From Joyebacterum sp964521425 (GTDB taxonomy: Bacteria > Joyebacterota > Joyebacteria > Joyebacterales > Joyebacteraceae): DNA of 64,000 nt. Shown here one piece after another: positions 25,801-33,030 of this stretch (position 1 is its first letter; every line of letters begins with the position of its first letter). The translations under genes and the position numbers were made by a program. The DNA lies in contig CAZFRO010000009.1 in the NCBI GenBank assembly GCA_964521425.1, positions 1 to 64,000 of the forward strand, given 5' to 3'. The notes beneath the pieces are model-generated. The model worked only from the letters and a program-made list of their open reading frames with translations. It was not told where the DNA came from and searched no databases.

Positions 25801-25908
25801 CTCGAGGCGCTCGACCGCACGGCGTGGAACAAACAGCAGGCAGCCGGGATCCTAGGCATATCGCGCACGGGTCTGCATGCGAAAATGAAGAAGCACGGAA
25901 TAGGGTAA
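22810..25908 (+). CDS. TPR-GAF-sigma54 enhancer-binding transcriptional activator
   Basis: 1032 residues. Residues about 1-535 are TPR repeats (such as AAAYNNLGVLAKRSGDFHGALEY and ALEFIGHLEMDRGEYEEALRKF), 540-700 a GAF-like sensor, 715-955 the sigma54 AAA+ module and 985-1032 a Fis-type HTH (QQAAGILGISRTGLHAKM). Walker A is GESGVGKE (about 746), Walker B GTLFLDEIGE. The sigma54-contacting loop reads GAFTDA instead of GAFTGA. TPR arrays suggest control by a protein or peptide partner. The gene ends in a terminator, and a sigma54-type promoter of the RiPP operon lies 370 bp downstream, so that operon is a likely target. Confidence 0.85.
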   Translation: MSDKGKDEAPEREMLKAFEKVLKSQSGRDAAVAAMRLGDVYLESDSYTDALSYFEQAEAGELRQKLTDPEAAALLVRIAKCHLGLGSYDDARRKCAKLDDLDLSEDNGSAWADANVVLARVEIESGRYDEALRAGRKAYEILRTRPDSRLLAEAGKVLGIANAELGNIKAARDYFTDYLVTQKRLGDEAGLAAAYNNLGVLAKRSGDFHGALEYIDSALTIDRRLGHAVAIADRLTNLGIILYKLSRWGEAEEKLNEARSLYGQIGATRGLVAAESALGNVFRMRREWGEAQRLFQNALSTSQENGYLRAEALALEFIGHLEMDRGEYEEALRKFNRALGCAYRLSSNSDVVGEVLRRRAEVYMELGRLDEAERDCSDGIKLTREINDSLEEGATLRVLASVCYAKGERTAAEVLIHRAEEILRRIGESFELARAALTDGIGLRESSVGDEPPIDLIEARLSSASAIFVRIGLPNWVAQCEFERGKALKASGLPDRARRWFESARLRFEAAHDSHGLAKIDAALMELDAILADAGIVRRGRYALIAKGYRFLETTEPSPDDLHRFAGELASALSADRLVLFQVADGGATSVTTSVDTTGRGVSDVSRFVRTTVSKRGHSRPLVVSNGHSHGAFTQPEVGALALLPVEVGFDRERVYLVYADRSRGDRSVAFTQSDVEFLSASGRVLGLTHSRVGGTMVLRSTGEEADKLLDSAETVGLITRSPEMVQILATIEQLEDSRVPVLIRGESGVGKELVAKAIHYSSSTATGRFVALNSGAIAPNLQESELFGHVRGAFTDADRDRQGLVETAADGTLFLDEIGEMSPGLQVKLLRFLQSGEFRRVGESVTRTSNARVVSATNRDLRKDVESGEFRRDLFYRLCAITIEVPPLRERPEDIPGLMDHFLELYAKREGKTIPGFTREVRELFLRHGWCGNNVRELENEVRRGVALTKSGETIGMDKVGPEIRTRVDVGTGAESDEGGPRSLRDEVDALERSRILEALDRTAWNKQQAAGILGISRTGLHAKMKKHGIG

Positions 25909-25978
25909 CCCTGGTGTGAGCGACTACGCATGCCGCCGTCGATCTCACCACAAGTCAACCACCGAACTCCATCCGTAT

Positions 25979-26002
25979 CGGGCCGAAGCCGGCCCGTTTT
26001 TC
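25979..26002 (+). terminator. Rho-independent terminator of the activator gene
   Basis: CGGGCCG, loop AAGC, CGGCCCG, then TTTTT. A canonical intrinsic terminator 70 bp after the stop codon. Confidence 0.85.
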
Positions 26003-26102
26003 ATTGCCGCTCCGGGCCACCCGGGAGGCGTCCCTCCGGCTCTCCAGAAGCGTCCAATCTCTGACACAGCGTCGTAAACGTGACGGTCGCGTAACTGCTG
26101 TT

Positions 26103-26114
26103 ACTTGGCCAAGT
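26103..26114. promoter_or_regulatory. 12-bp palindrome, possible activator binding site
   Basis: ACTTGGCCAAGT is a perfect palindrome about 165 bp upstream of the sigma54-type promoter, the usual distance for an enhancer site. No second copy was seen, so the role is inferred only from position. Confidence 0.35.
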
Positions 26115-26277
26115 TAGCGGCAATCCCCTTCAAGAGCTTCCGATCTGCGGTCAAAACCTGCCACCGTTCACTGAACTGAGGTTCGGTCACCCAAATGGTC
26201 AATGCCGTAACTTGCAGAGGGTAGGTGGTTTAGCTCTGCTGATCGGGAGCACGATTAGGAGTCCGATTGGCCCAAAT

Positions 26278-26292
26278 TGGCACGATGTCTGC
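26278..26292 (+). promoter_or_regulatory. Sigma54-type promoter (-24/-12)
   Basis: TGGCACGATGTCTGC keeps the invariant GG and GC with exactly ten bases between them and the full TGGCACG half; only one T of the TTGC half differs. It lies downstream of the sigma54-activator gene and points toward the RiPP operon, 660 bp before its first start codon. Confidence 0.55.
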
Positions 26293-26813
26293 CCTTAATA
26301 GGGTTAGAACTTTGACAACAGGACTTGGAAGGGGGTGTGGCCGTGAGTGAAATTATCAGGGGGGCGAGTCCGGTCGCTCTATGGCCTTCCTCCCTTCCAG
26401 GAACCACAGGCTCTCCGGATCCATCGGAGAGATGATATAGAAGAGAGAGAGTAGCCATGCCGAGCGCGGCGAGAGTTAAGATAATAATCGTGATCCTGCT
26501 CATCGGAATAGCCTCGCCGTTCCTCGGCTGAACTTGAACAGCTGCTACACCTCCTGGCACCTGCCGGCAGCTGCAGACGATAGAGAAGAAACACTGGGTG
26601 ACAGCAAGGAGTGACACCAACGAGGCAACACCCAACAGCTCTCCACATGGACTTCATCCGTCCGGCACCACTGGTCAGCTGCACTCTCCTCCCAGGATGG
26701 GGTCCAGCCCACGAAGCCGGCAGGCGCGAGCGTCCTTCCACAATTCGCCTGCCGGCTCTCCGCATTCAAGGGCGATGTAGCGTGTAATCCAAGTAGACAG
26801 TTCAAGCAGTGCG

Positions 26814-26837
26814 CGGCGTGGCCATGAGGCCACGCCG
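26814..26837 (+). terminator. Terminator-like hairpin in the leader of the RiPP operon
   Basis: CGGCGTGGCC, loop ATGA, GGCCACGCCG, then TTCTCTATATT. It lies between the sigma54-type promoter and the radical SAM gene, so it could end a short transcript of about 530 nt or act as an attenuator. Confidence 0.5.
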
Positions 26838-26953
26838 TTCTCTATATTCGCGTCCCTCTGCGCTGCCTGCAATGGCATCGACCCTGCTCAGCCTCAGTCC
26901 GTCTGAGCTGGTCGGCAACTTGCTTCCCGCAGTACCTACCCCCGAATCCACGG

Positions 26954-29506
26954 ATGCTCCCCAACGGGTCAAACCTAATGGTGACAGCAGTACCGGCACC
27001 AGCCAACAGACGAAGCCGATTCGACATGCAGGAGGAACTGCGCCTCGTCGCGTCCAGCTTCGAGTCGTCCGTCAGTCGTCTCCGTTCGGAGAACACGATG
27101 TCGGACAGGGGCATCAGACCGACCAACATCGCCGTCGCGCTTCCGTTCCTTCTGATCGAGGGCATACGGTTTGAGGGCGACCGTGATGCCGCCAGAGCGA
27201 TGTCTCTGGGGAACGCATTCGCCACAGCGCACTTCCTTTCCCAGGATGGATTCCTGGACGGCACAACCGAAGCCGGCCCGAGAGCGTTGGGCTTCTGTGA
27301 CAGATGTCTGTCCGAGTTCGTTCGCCTGTACGGCGAGCTCTTGCCCAGGGAGAGCGAGTTCTGGCAGCACTACGACCGATTCATGGATGAGTATTTCTCA
27401 AGCCTCGAGTGGGAGCTGTCGATCCACCACGGTGACGGAGGTGTCAGGGGCGTCGGAGATGATGAACTCGATCACACGCTTCTCCATCTGGGAAGGAAGA
27501 TGTCGCCGCTCAAGGTAACGGCGGCTGCCGTGGCCACTCTCGGCGGGCGTCCAGATCTTCTTCCAGTCATGGAACGGCTGATAGAGGAGTACCACGCCGG
27601 TTACCAGCTGGCCGATGATCTGGTCGATCTTCGCGAGGATCTGGAAGCGCATCGGCCGTCGGCGACAGTGTGGATGCTCCTTCGGTGGAGCGGCCGCACC
27701 GAACTCCCGGAGGGGCTGTCGGCGAGAGGTCTCATCAGGATGGCGGTCGAGTCCGGCGCACTGAAGAGAGTCACAGGAACGATGGAGGCGTGCTACGCGC
27801 GCGCACTCGCTACGGCAGAGGATCTCCCATGCCCAGAGCTCGCGGAATTCCTGGGCACCGTGCTTCGCGACGCCGCCCGCGGTAACGCCCGAATGACCCG
27901 CCGTCTCTCACTTGAGGCGCGAGCCGCCCGAACCGATCCGGAGCACTGCTCGATTCCGAATGCGCCCGATCCGCACGACTCCGACCCATGCGGCTCCGTC
28001 TCGCACGGCCTCGATCCGCACGACTCCGTCGCGCGCGCAATCGTGGCGGCGCGTGAGCTGCACACGTTCAGCGTGGCAGGGAAGGAGTTCGCATTCGATC
28101 CCGCGTCCGGGTTCTTCTTCGAGGCAGACACCGTCGCTCGGGACACCATCAGGTGGCTCAGGAAACGGGCGCCCGAGGCTGAGCGGGCCGTACTCGAACT
28201 CAACCACGGCGCGGCCTCCGTACGAACCGGCATATCCGAGGTGGCGGGATTCGCGCCGGATGGGGAGCCCTGTCAAGACGGACGGCAGACTGGGGCGATC
28301 GAGATATCCATCAAGTCGCTCGCGCTCAACGTGAGCAATATCTGCAATCTCTCGTGCACCTACTGCTATCTCGGAGCTGCGCCGGCCTCTCGGGTGGGTG
28401 GCGGACATCATGAGGAGAGCATGGCCGGTGATACCATGACCGAGGATGTCGCCTTCAAGGCCGTCGACGTCCTGATGCGCGAGTCGTTCGGCGAGCCGGA
28501 GGTGTCGATCGTGTTCTTCGGCGGAGAGCCTCTCCTTGCGACGGAGCTGCTCCGCCCGGTCGTCCGATACGCGAGGGAGCGGGCCAAGGAGGTGGGGCGG
28601 GAGATCCACTTCCACATGACAACGAACGGAACACTGCTTGAGCCCGGCGCCGCGGAGGTTCTCGCCGAACTCGGGATCGATTGTCTCATCAGCATGGACG
28701 GCAGCGAGGAGGATCACGATGCCAATCGCCGCTTCCTGAACGGCGATGGATCCTACGCGCATATCATCCGCAATCTGGAAGAGTTGCCTCCTGGCTTCAA
28801 TGTGGGTGTTCGGGCGACCGTGACCGAGTCATCGGGATCACTGACCGCCCTTGTGGAGCATCTCACGGGGCTCGGTTTCTCCATGGTGCACCTGGCGCCG
28901 GTGAGTGGGACGAGCATGAGAACGGAGTTCGCTCGGAGGCTCTGCTCTGAGTTCGAGGCGCTTGCCGAAGCGGAACTCGACGCGCTCTTGAGCGGCTCGC
29001 GCCCGTCGGTGAGTAGCTTCACCGAGCCCATGGCGCTCCTGGCCAGCGGGTCTCGCCGCGACTCTCCGTGTGGTGCCGGGGCGCGCTATCTCTGTGTTGC
29101 GACGGACGGGACGCTCTATCTCTGTCACAGATTCGCCGGCGACGGCCCTTTCGCCGTGGGACACGTGGCTGGTGGCATCGACCGCGGGGCGATCGCGTCA
29201 CTGCTTGGGAGACTGCGGGCAGCGTCGTCCGACTGTCTCAACTGTTGGGCACGTGACCTGTGCGGTGGCCCCTGCTATCACGATCTGGAGACGATGCCGC
29301 ACGAATCCGTGGGGCACGATGCTGTGCGGTGCTCGGTACGGAGGAGGATCATCGAACTCTCGATGTGGCTGTATGCGGAGCTTCCGGAGGAGCGGCGGAG
29401 GCGCCTGCGTGGACGGGCGCGAGGCAAAGCCCACCGCGAGGCAAACGTGAGGGATCGTCCGCGGGTGGAGGTGAGTGGTGAGGCAAGGGAGAGGGAGAGG
29501 GGGTGA
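26954..29506 (+). CDS. Isoprenoid-synthase-like domain fused to radical SAM/SPASM RiPP maturase
   Basis: 850 residues (a start at ATG 27098, with GGAGA upstream, would give 802). Residues about 50-325 resemble a class I isoprenoid synthase: LPFLLIEG, an Asp-poor first motif near FLSQDGFLD, and GYQLADDLVDLREDL as the second DDxxD. A linker with DPHDS repeats follows. Residues about 365-430 (HTFSVAGKEFAFDPASGFFF) resemble the RRE-like precursor-binding part of SCIFF/ranthipeptide maturases. The radical SAM cluster is CNLSCTYC (about 463), with FFGGEPLL next. The SPASM region begins CGAGARYLCVATDG and ends DCLNCWARDLCGGPC. It likely builds thioether links in the two downstream peptides, whose first start overlaps its stop. 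Confidence 0.85.
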   Translation: MLPNGSNLMVTAVPAPANRRSRFDMQEELRLVASSFESSVSRLRSENTMSDRGIRPTNIAVALPFLLIEGIRFEGDRDAARAMSLGNAFATAHFLSQDGFLDGTTEAGPRALGFCDRCLSEFVRLYGELLPRESEFWQHYDRFMDEYFSSLEWELSIHHGDGGVRGVGDDELDHTLLHLGRKMSPLKVTAAAVATLGGRPDLLPVMERLIEEYHAGYQLADDLVDLREDLEAHRPSATVWMLLRWSGRTELPEGLSARGLIRMAVESGALKRVTGTMEACYARALATAEDLPCPELAEFLGTVLRDAARGNARMTRRLSLEARAARTDPEHCSIPNAPDPHDSDPCGSVSHGLDPHDSVARAIVAARELHTFSVAGKEFAFDPASGFFFEADTVARDTIRWLRKRAPEAERAVLELNHGAASVRTGISEVAGFAPDGEPCQDGRQTGAIEISIKSLALNVSNICNLSCTYCYLGAAPASRVGGGHHEESMAGDTMTEDVAFKAVDVLMRESFGEPEVSIVFFGGEPLLATELLRPVVRYARERAKEVGREIHFHMTTNGTLLEPGAAEVLAELGIDCLISMDGSEEDHDANRRFLNGDGSYAHIIRNLEELPPGFNVGVRATVTESSGSLTALVEHLTGLGFSMVHLAPVSGTSMRTEFARRLCSEFEALAEAELDALLSGSRPSVSSFTEPMALLASGSRRDSPCGAGARYLCVATDGTLYLCHRFAGDGPFAVGHVAGGIDRGAIASLLGRLRAASSDCLNCWARDLCGGPCYHDLETMPHESVGHDAVRCSVRRRIIELSMWLYAELPEERRRRLRGRARGKAHREANVRDRPRVEVSGEARERERG

Positions 29507-29691
29507 TGGGGTTGAAGCACATGAAGCTGGCGAACGGCATCAGAGGGACGGCCGAGGTAGCGGCGCAAACGGAGAACAGTGAGATATGTTTCGTCGATTA
29601 CTCACAGTGTCCGTCGTCGGATCTCTGCTGGATCCTGGATGCCGGGTGCGGGTGTGAGCAGCATGACAACTGCTTCATTGATACGGGGTAG
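29506..29691 (+). CDS. Cys-rich RiPP precursor peptide 1
   Basis: 61 residues. ATG 29506 overlaps the maturase stop (TGATG), and GGGAGAGGGG precedes it. The leader has KHMKLANG, shared with the next peptide as NHLRLANG. The core has six Cys, most followed by Asp three or four residues on: CFVD, CPSSD, CWILD, CEQHD, CFID. C-x3-D units are the substrate pattern of ranthipeptide maturases such as PapB, which joins Cys sulfur to the beta carbon of Asp in PapA (freyrasin). The product is predicted to carry several thioether rings. Confidence 0.8.
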   Translation: MGLKHMKLANGIRGTAEVAAQTENSEICFVDYSQCPSSDLCWILDAGCGCEQHDNCFIDTG

Positions 29692-29729
29692 GTGCAGGGG
29701 AAGGTGGTGTTTGGGAAGGGGGTCAAACG

Positions 29730-29897
29730 ATGAATCATCTCAGGTTGGCGAACGGCGGTCCGGACTCGTCAGGCGCGGTGCCGGACTCGCTCCTGTGCTA
29801 CATCTTCATTGACTGGGGAGACTGCGGCTCTGTCGATCAGTGCGGGTTCGACTTCGGAAGCTGCGGCAACAGAGACGTCTGTCTCGTCGATTACTAG
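29730..29897 (+). CDS. Cys-rich RiPP precursor peptide 2
   Basis: 55 residues from ATG 29730, with AAGGGGG eight bases upstream. The leader NHLRLANGGPDSSG matches precursor 1 at LANG. The core has five Cys with the Asp-spaced motifs CYIFID, CGSVD, CGFD, CGNRD and CLVDY at the carboxyl end. It differs in core sequence but keeps the C-x(2-4)-D pattern, so the maturase probably accepts both. It ends 9 bp before the propeller gene. Short enough to be missed by gene callers. Confidence 0.78.
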   Translation: MNHLRLANGGPDSSGAVPDSLLCYIFIDWGDCGSVDQCGFDFGSCGNRDVCLVDY

Positions 29898-29906
29898 GGG
29901 GAAGAG

Positions 29907-31331
29907 ATGAGAGCCGCGTGTGGGTGTTCTGTGGGCGCCATGGCGACGCGATCGATAGGGGTCATCACAGTCGCAGCGATCCTGTGTGCAGGGGCACTCA
30001 CCGCGGCGCATGCCGGCGCCGGCGTGGAGGCGTCCTCGATGTCGGACGTCGCTTCACCGGTGGTCGCCGGCTCAGTGAGGCTGAACGAACTGTGGGCGAT
30101 GAACCTCGGCGTCGCGGGTGCGAATGTCGCCGAGGCGCTTCTTGCGGACCTCGATGGGGATGGGACTCGCGAAGCCATCGTGACAATGGGTAAGGGAAGG
30201 GGATCCTCCACGGTGATCGCGCTCGAACTTGAGGAAGGCCTTGAGATCTGGCGCGCCGATTACGCAGGTGCGGTCCATGTGCTCGCGGTCGACCTCCCGG
30301 GCTCTCCGGGGGAGGAGGTAGTGACGTGTTTCGCGTGCAGTGTTCTGATTCAGAGCGGCGCCACCGGCAAGACCCTCTCGGAGTACGGGCTGTCAGGAAG
30401 GGTCCGTGGTGTCGGCGTTGCGCGAACGACATCCGGAGAGCAACTCATAATCGTGACTGTTCAAGGCGACAAGAGCGATTACATGGTGGCCCTGGAACTT
30501 CCCGGCCTGGTCGAACGCTGGAGAAGGATCGCTACGCATGACGAGAGCGTGTTCGGGGACGGGTTGTCGAAGCTCAAGTGCGCCGATATCGACGGGGACG
30601 GTGCGTCGGAGATCCTGGTCGTGGAGAACGCGAACGTCCTCAAATGTGTCTCATCGGCCGGCGATGATCTCTGGAGCTTGAAGCTGGGTGAGAAGGGCCG
30701 CCTGAACCCCGAGGGTGTCGCCAGCAATGTGCCCGTCGTCGCAGATCTGACCGGCGATGGGTACAACGAGGTCGCCGTCGGTTGCTTCGCCGGCGCACTC
30801 ATCGTTCTGGATGGAGCGACAGGCGATGAACTGGTTCGCGTGCTGTTCGGCAACGAGTCTCACAGGGAAGTGCTAGCCAGCAAGCGACTGCCGCGCTTCA
30901 TCAGAGACGCGATCGCAGGGACCGGGGAACCGATAGGCGAGATGGCGCCGGTCGATGTGGATGGCTCAGCCGGCTGTGAGCTTGTCTTTGGCTGTAGTGA
31001 CGGCATGCTGTACGCGGCAGTGCCCAAGTGGGAGAGGCGCGTCTGGGAAATCGACCTCGGAGGTGATGTCTACGACGCGCCCGTGCCGGTCGCGCTCGGG
31101 AACGCAGGATCAGGTGGAGCCGCCGTATCGTGTCTCGTGGCGTGGCATGAGCGAGGCGGCCAGGTGCTCAGGCGGGGAGCAGGCGAGGAGATCGTCGCTC
31201 TCCCAGATGGCATCGCGGTGTCGGACGTGCTCGTGTGTGATGTGAACGGCGACGGCGGGGATGATCTCATCGTGATAAGCGCGCGCACCCAGAGCATCAA
31301 GGCGTTCGAGTTCCGCGCGGTAGTCGAATGA
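29907..31331 (+). CDS. Secreted FG-GAP-like beta-propeller protein
   Basis: 474 residues with a signal peptide (about 1-36), ATG after GGGGAAGAG. Repeated blades carry calcium-loop motifs of the FG-GAP/VCBS kind: LADLDGDGTREAIV, CADIDGDGASEILVV, VADLTGDGYNEVAVG and CDVNGDGGDDLIVI. Also a PQQ-like blade, IVLDGATGDELV. Its place between the precursor genes and the transporter, with an ATGA overlap to the ABC gene, suggests it binds the exported peptide, forms part of the export route, or acts as a target or immunity protein. The exact role is not known. Confidence 0.75.
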   Translation: MRAACGCSVGAMATRSIGVITVAAILCAGALTAAHAGAGVEASSMSDVASPVVAGSVRLNELWAMNLGVAGANVAEALLADLDGDGTREAIVTMGKGRGSSTVIALELEEGLEIWRADYAGAVHVLAVDLPGSPGEEVVTCFACSVLIQSGATGKTLSEYGLSGRVRGVGVARTTSGEQLIIVTVQGDKSDYMVALELPGLVERWRRIATHDESVFGDGLSKLKCADIDGDGASEILVVENANVLKCVSSAGDDLWSLKLGEKGRLNPEGVASNVPVVADLTGDGYNEVAVGCFAGALIVLDGATGDELVRVLFGNESHREVLASKRLPRFIRDAIAGTGEPIGEMAPVDVDGSAGCELVFGCSDGMLYAAVPKWERRVWEIDLGGDVYDAPVPVALGNAGSGGAAVSCLVAWHERGGQVLRRGAGEEIVALPDGIAVSDVLVCDVNGDGGDDLIVISARTQSIKAFEFRAVVE

Positions 31332-31972
31332 AGGCCGTGGAATTCTCAGGCGTCGGCAAGCACTTCCTGCGCCGCGGGCAGAGACTGGACGCGCTGAGAG
31401 ATCTCAGCTTCAGTGTGGCGCCGGGCGAGGCGGCCGCTCTCATCGGTCCGAACGGCGCCGGGAAGAGCACGGCACTCCGCATTGCCGCCGGACTCCTCAA
31501 GCCATCGCTCGGGCGCGCCGTCGTCTGTGGCTTCAACGTGACTCACCGGGCGGCGCATGTTCGACGCCGCGTCGGGGTCTCCCTCGGCGCCGAGCGCTCG
31601 TTCTACGTGAGGTTGACAACCAGGATGAACCTCGCGTTCTTCGGGCGCCTCGCGGGTCTCAGTGGCAGGGGACTGTCTTCGGCCATCGATCGCGTTGCGG
31701 AGGAGCTTCGTCTGGAGCCGTGGCTGAACGTGCGCGCCGGTCGGCTTTCCAGGGGAACCGGCTCGCGACTGGCTGTGGCGAGGGCCTTTCTTGGTGGGCC
31801 GGAGCTCCTTCTTCTGGATGAGCCGTTTGCCTCTCTGGACGTCGTCGGTTGCGCTCTCGTGTGTTCCGCGATCGAGCGGAGGCTCAAGGGCGGGTGCGCC
31901 CTCGTGATGGCGACTCACAGGATGGGGGAGTCCCGATTCTGCGAGCAGGTCGTGGAATTGGAGTGTGAATGA
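31328..31972 (+). CDS. ABC transporter ATP-binding protein (peptide export or immunity)
   Basis: 214 residues. Walker A GPNGAGKST (about 40), Walker B ELLLLDEPFASLD, and the switch His in ATHRMG. The ABC signature reads LSRGTGSRL, so the usual LSGGQ is altered. It resembles ABC-2 type exporter ATPases. It overlaps its neighbours by 4 bp on both sides, showing tight coupling with the propeller and the permease. It probably energises export of the modified peptides or self-protection. Confidence 0.85.
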   Translation: MKAVEFSGVGKHFLRRGQRLDALRDLSFSVAPGEAAALIGPNGAGKSTALRIAAGLLKPSLGRAVVCGFNVTHRAAHVRRRVGVSLGAERSFYVRLTTRMNLAFFGRLAGLSGRGLSSAIDRVAEELRLEPWLNVRAGRLSRGTGSRLAVARAFLGGPELLLLDEPFASLDVVGCALVCSAIERRLKGGCALVMATHRMGESRFCEQVVELECE

Positions 31973-32808
31973 TGTCAGGGGACGTCATGAATCTCGCCTG
32001 GGCCTTCGTTGTGAGGAGCGCACTGACGTACGCGAGCTACCGGTCGAAGCTGCTCCTGGGGTTCGCGTCACTTATCCTGTCCGCGATCACCTTTCTGTTT
32101 GTAGGGAAGGTCGTGGAACTGGCGGGGCCCGGCTTCGAGGATGAAGTGGGGATGACCTACACGGCCTTCGCGCTCATCGGTGTAGCCGTTCACGGTGTCG
32201 CCGCCTCCGGGCTTCACGCCTTCCGCAAGGCCGTCAGGCGGGAGCAACTCCAGGGTACCTTCGAGCAACTCGTGTCGAGCGGCAGGTCCATCACGTTGCT
32301 CGTGTTCCTGGCGGGGCTATCGGAGACCATCATCGGACAGGGCGCAGTGCTCGGGCTGGCAGTGATCGTCCTGATCCTGCTCAATGTGACGATCCCGGTC
32401 ACACTCACTGCGCTTACGGCAGTGATCCTCTACTCCCTGACAGTGAGTGGAATCGGGCTTGTCTCGGCCGGCCTCATCATGATCTTCAAGGAGGGGGAGC
32501 CCGTGTCATGGGCGTTCGGAACGCTCTCAGGACTGCTCGGCGGTGTCTACTTCCCGGTCTCGCTCATGCCCGTCTGGCTGCAGAGGGCGGCCTGGGTGTT
32601 TCCCACATCGCACGTTCTCCCTGTGGTCCGAGCCGGGTTTCGCGGGTCGACGCAGTACGCGTCCACCGCCATTGCCGGCGACGCGTCCACCTCCACACAC
32701 CTCACCTTCCTCTTGGTATCCGCCGTTGTCTCCGTCGTAGTTGGCCTCATCGTTCTCGGACGAGCGTGCGACCATGTCCGGGTCACCGGAACACTTCGTG
32801 AGTACTGA
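31969..32808 (+). CDS. ABC-2 type transporter permease
   Basis: 279 residues with six predicted transmembrane helices (such as LLLGFASLILSAITFLFVG and LTALTAVILYSLTVSGIGLV). The block GTLSGLLGGVYFPVSLMPVWLQ is the usual ABC-2 permease signature before the last helices. It partners the preceding ATPase (4-bp overlap). It closes the RiPP operon; 220 bp of non-coding sequence separate it from the kinase gene, and I see nothing specific in that gap. Confidence 0.85.
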   Translation: MMSGDVMNLAWAFVVRSALTYASYRSKLLLGFASLILSAITFLFVGKVVELAGPGFEDEVGMTYTAFALIGVAVHGVAASGLHAFRKAVRREQLQGTFEQLVSSGRSITLLVFLAGLSETIIGQGAVLGLAVIVLILLNVTIPVTLTALTAVILYSLTVSGIGLVSAGLIMIFKEGEPVSWAFGTLSGLLGGVYFPVSLMPVWLQRAAWVFPTSHVLPVVRAGFRGSTQYASTAIAGDASTSTHLTFLLVSAVVSVVVGLIVLGRACDHVRVTGTLREY

Positions 32809-33030
32809 AGCACCATCTCCCAAGAGCCGCACCTGTCTTCCGTACAGTGCACTCTCCGCGATTGTCCTTGCCCTCCTCGTCTCTCCTGGTGTCTAATCAG
32901 AAACTGCTGTATTCCGACTTGCGCACGCGTCCGCGTCGCGACCCGGCACAGCCACGCCGGTACGGCCGCCGTGGACGGCCGTCGTGGACGGCGGCGAGAG
33001 TGTCGATAGAGGCCTCCCTGGGAGTCCGGC

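Larger units (their letters stand above)
26003..26953 (+). other. 950-bp regulatory intergenic region before the RiPP operon
   Basis: It is less GC-rich than its surroundings and holds no convincing long gene. Contents in order: a 12-bp palindrome (26103), a sigma54-type promoter (26278), two very short ORFs (30 codons from GTG 26343 behind GGAAGGGGG; 24 codons from ATG 26457 with one hydrophobic helix), and a terminator-like hairpin (26814). On the minus strand an 82-codon frame from ATG 26503 to 26255 begins with a hydrophobic helix (ITIIILTLAALGMATLSLLY), which is weak evidence for a gene. Confidence 0.4.

Noticed and set aside
26255..26503. 82-codon minus-strand frame with an N-terminal membrane helix
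   Set aside because: Only a weak GAGG lies upstream, the C-terminal part looks random and the frame covers the sigma54-type promoter on the other strand. It is mentioned but not annotated as a gene.
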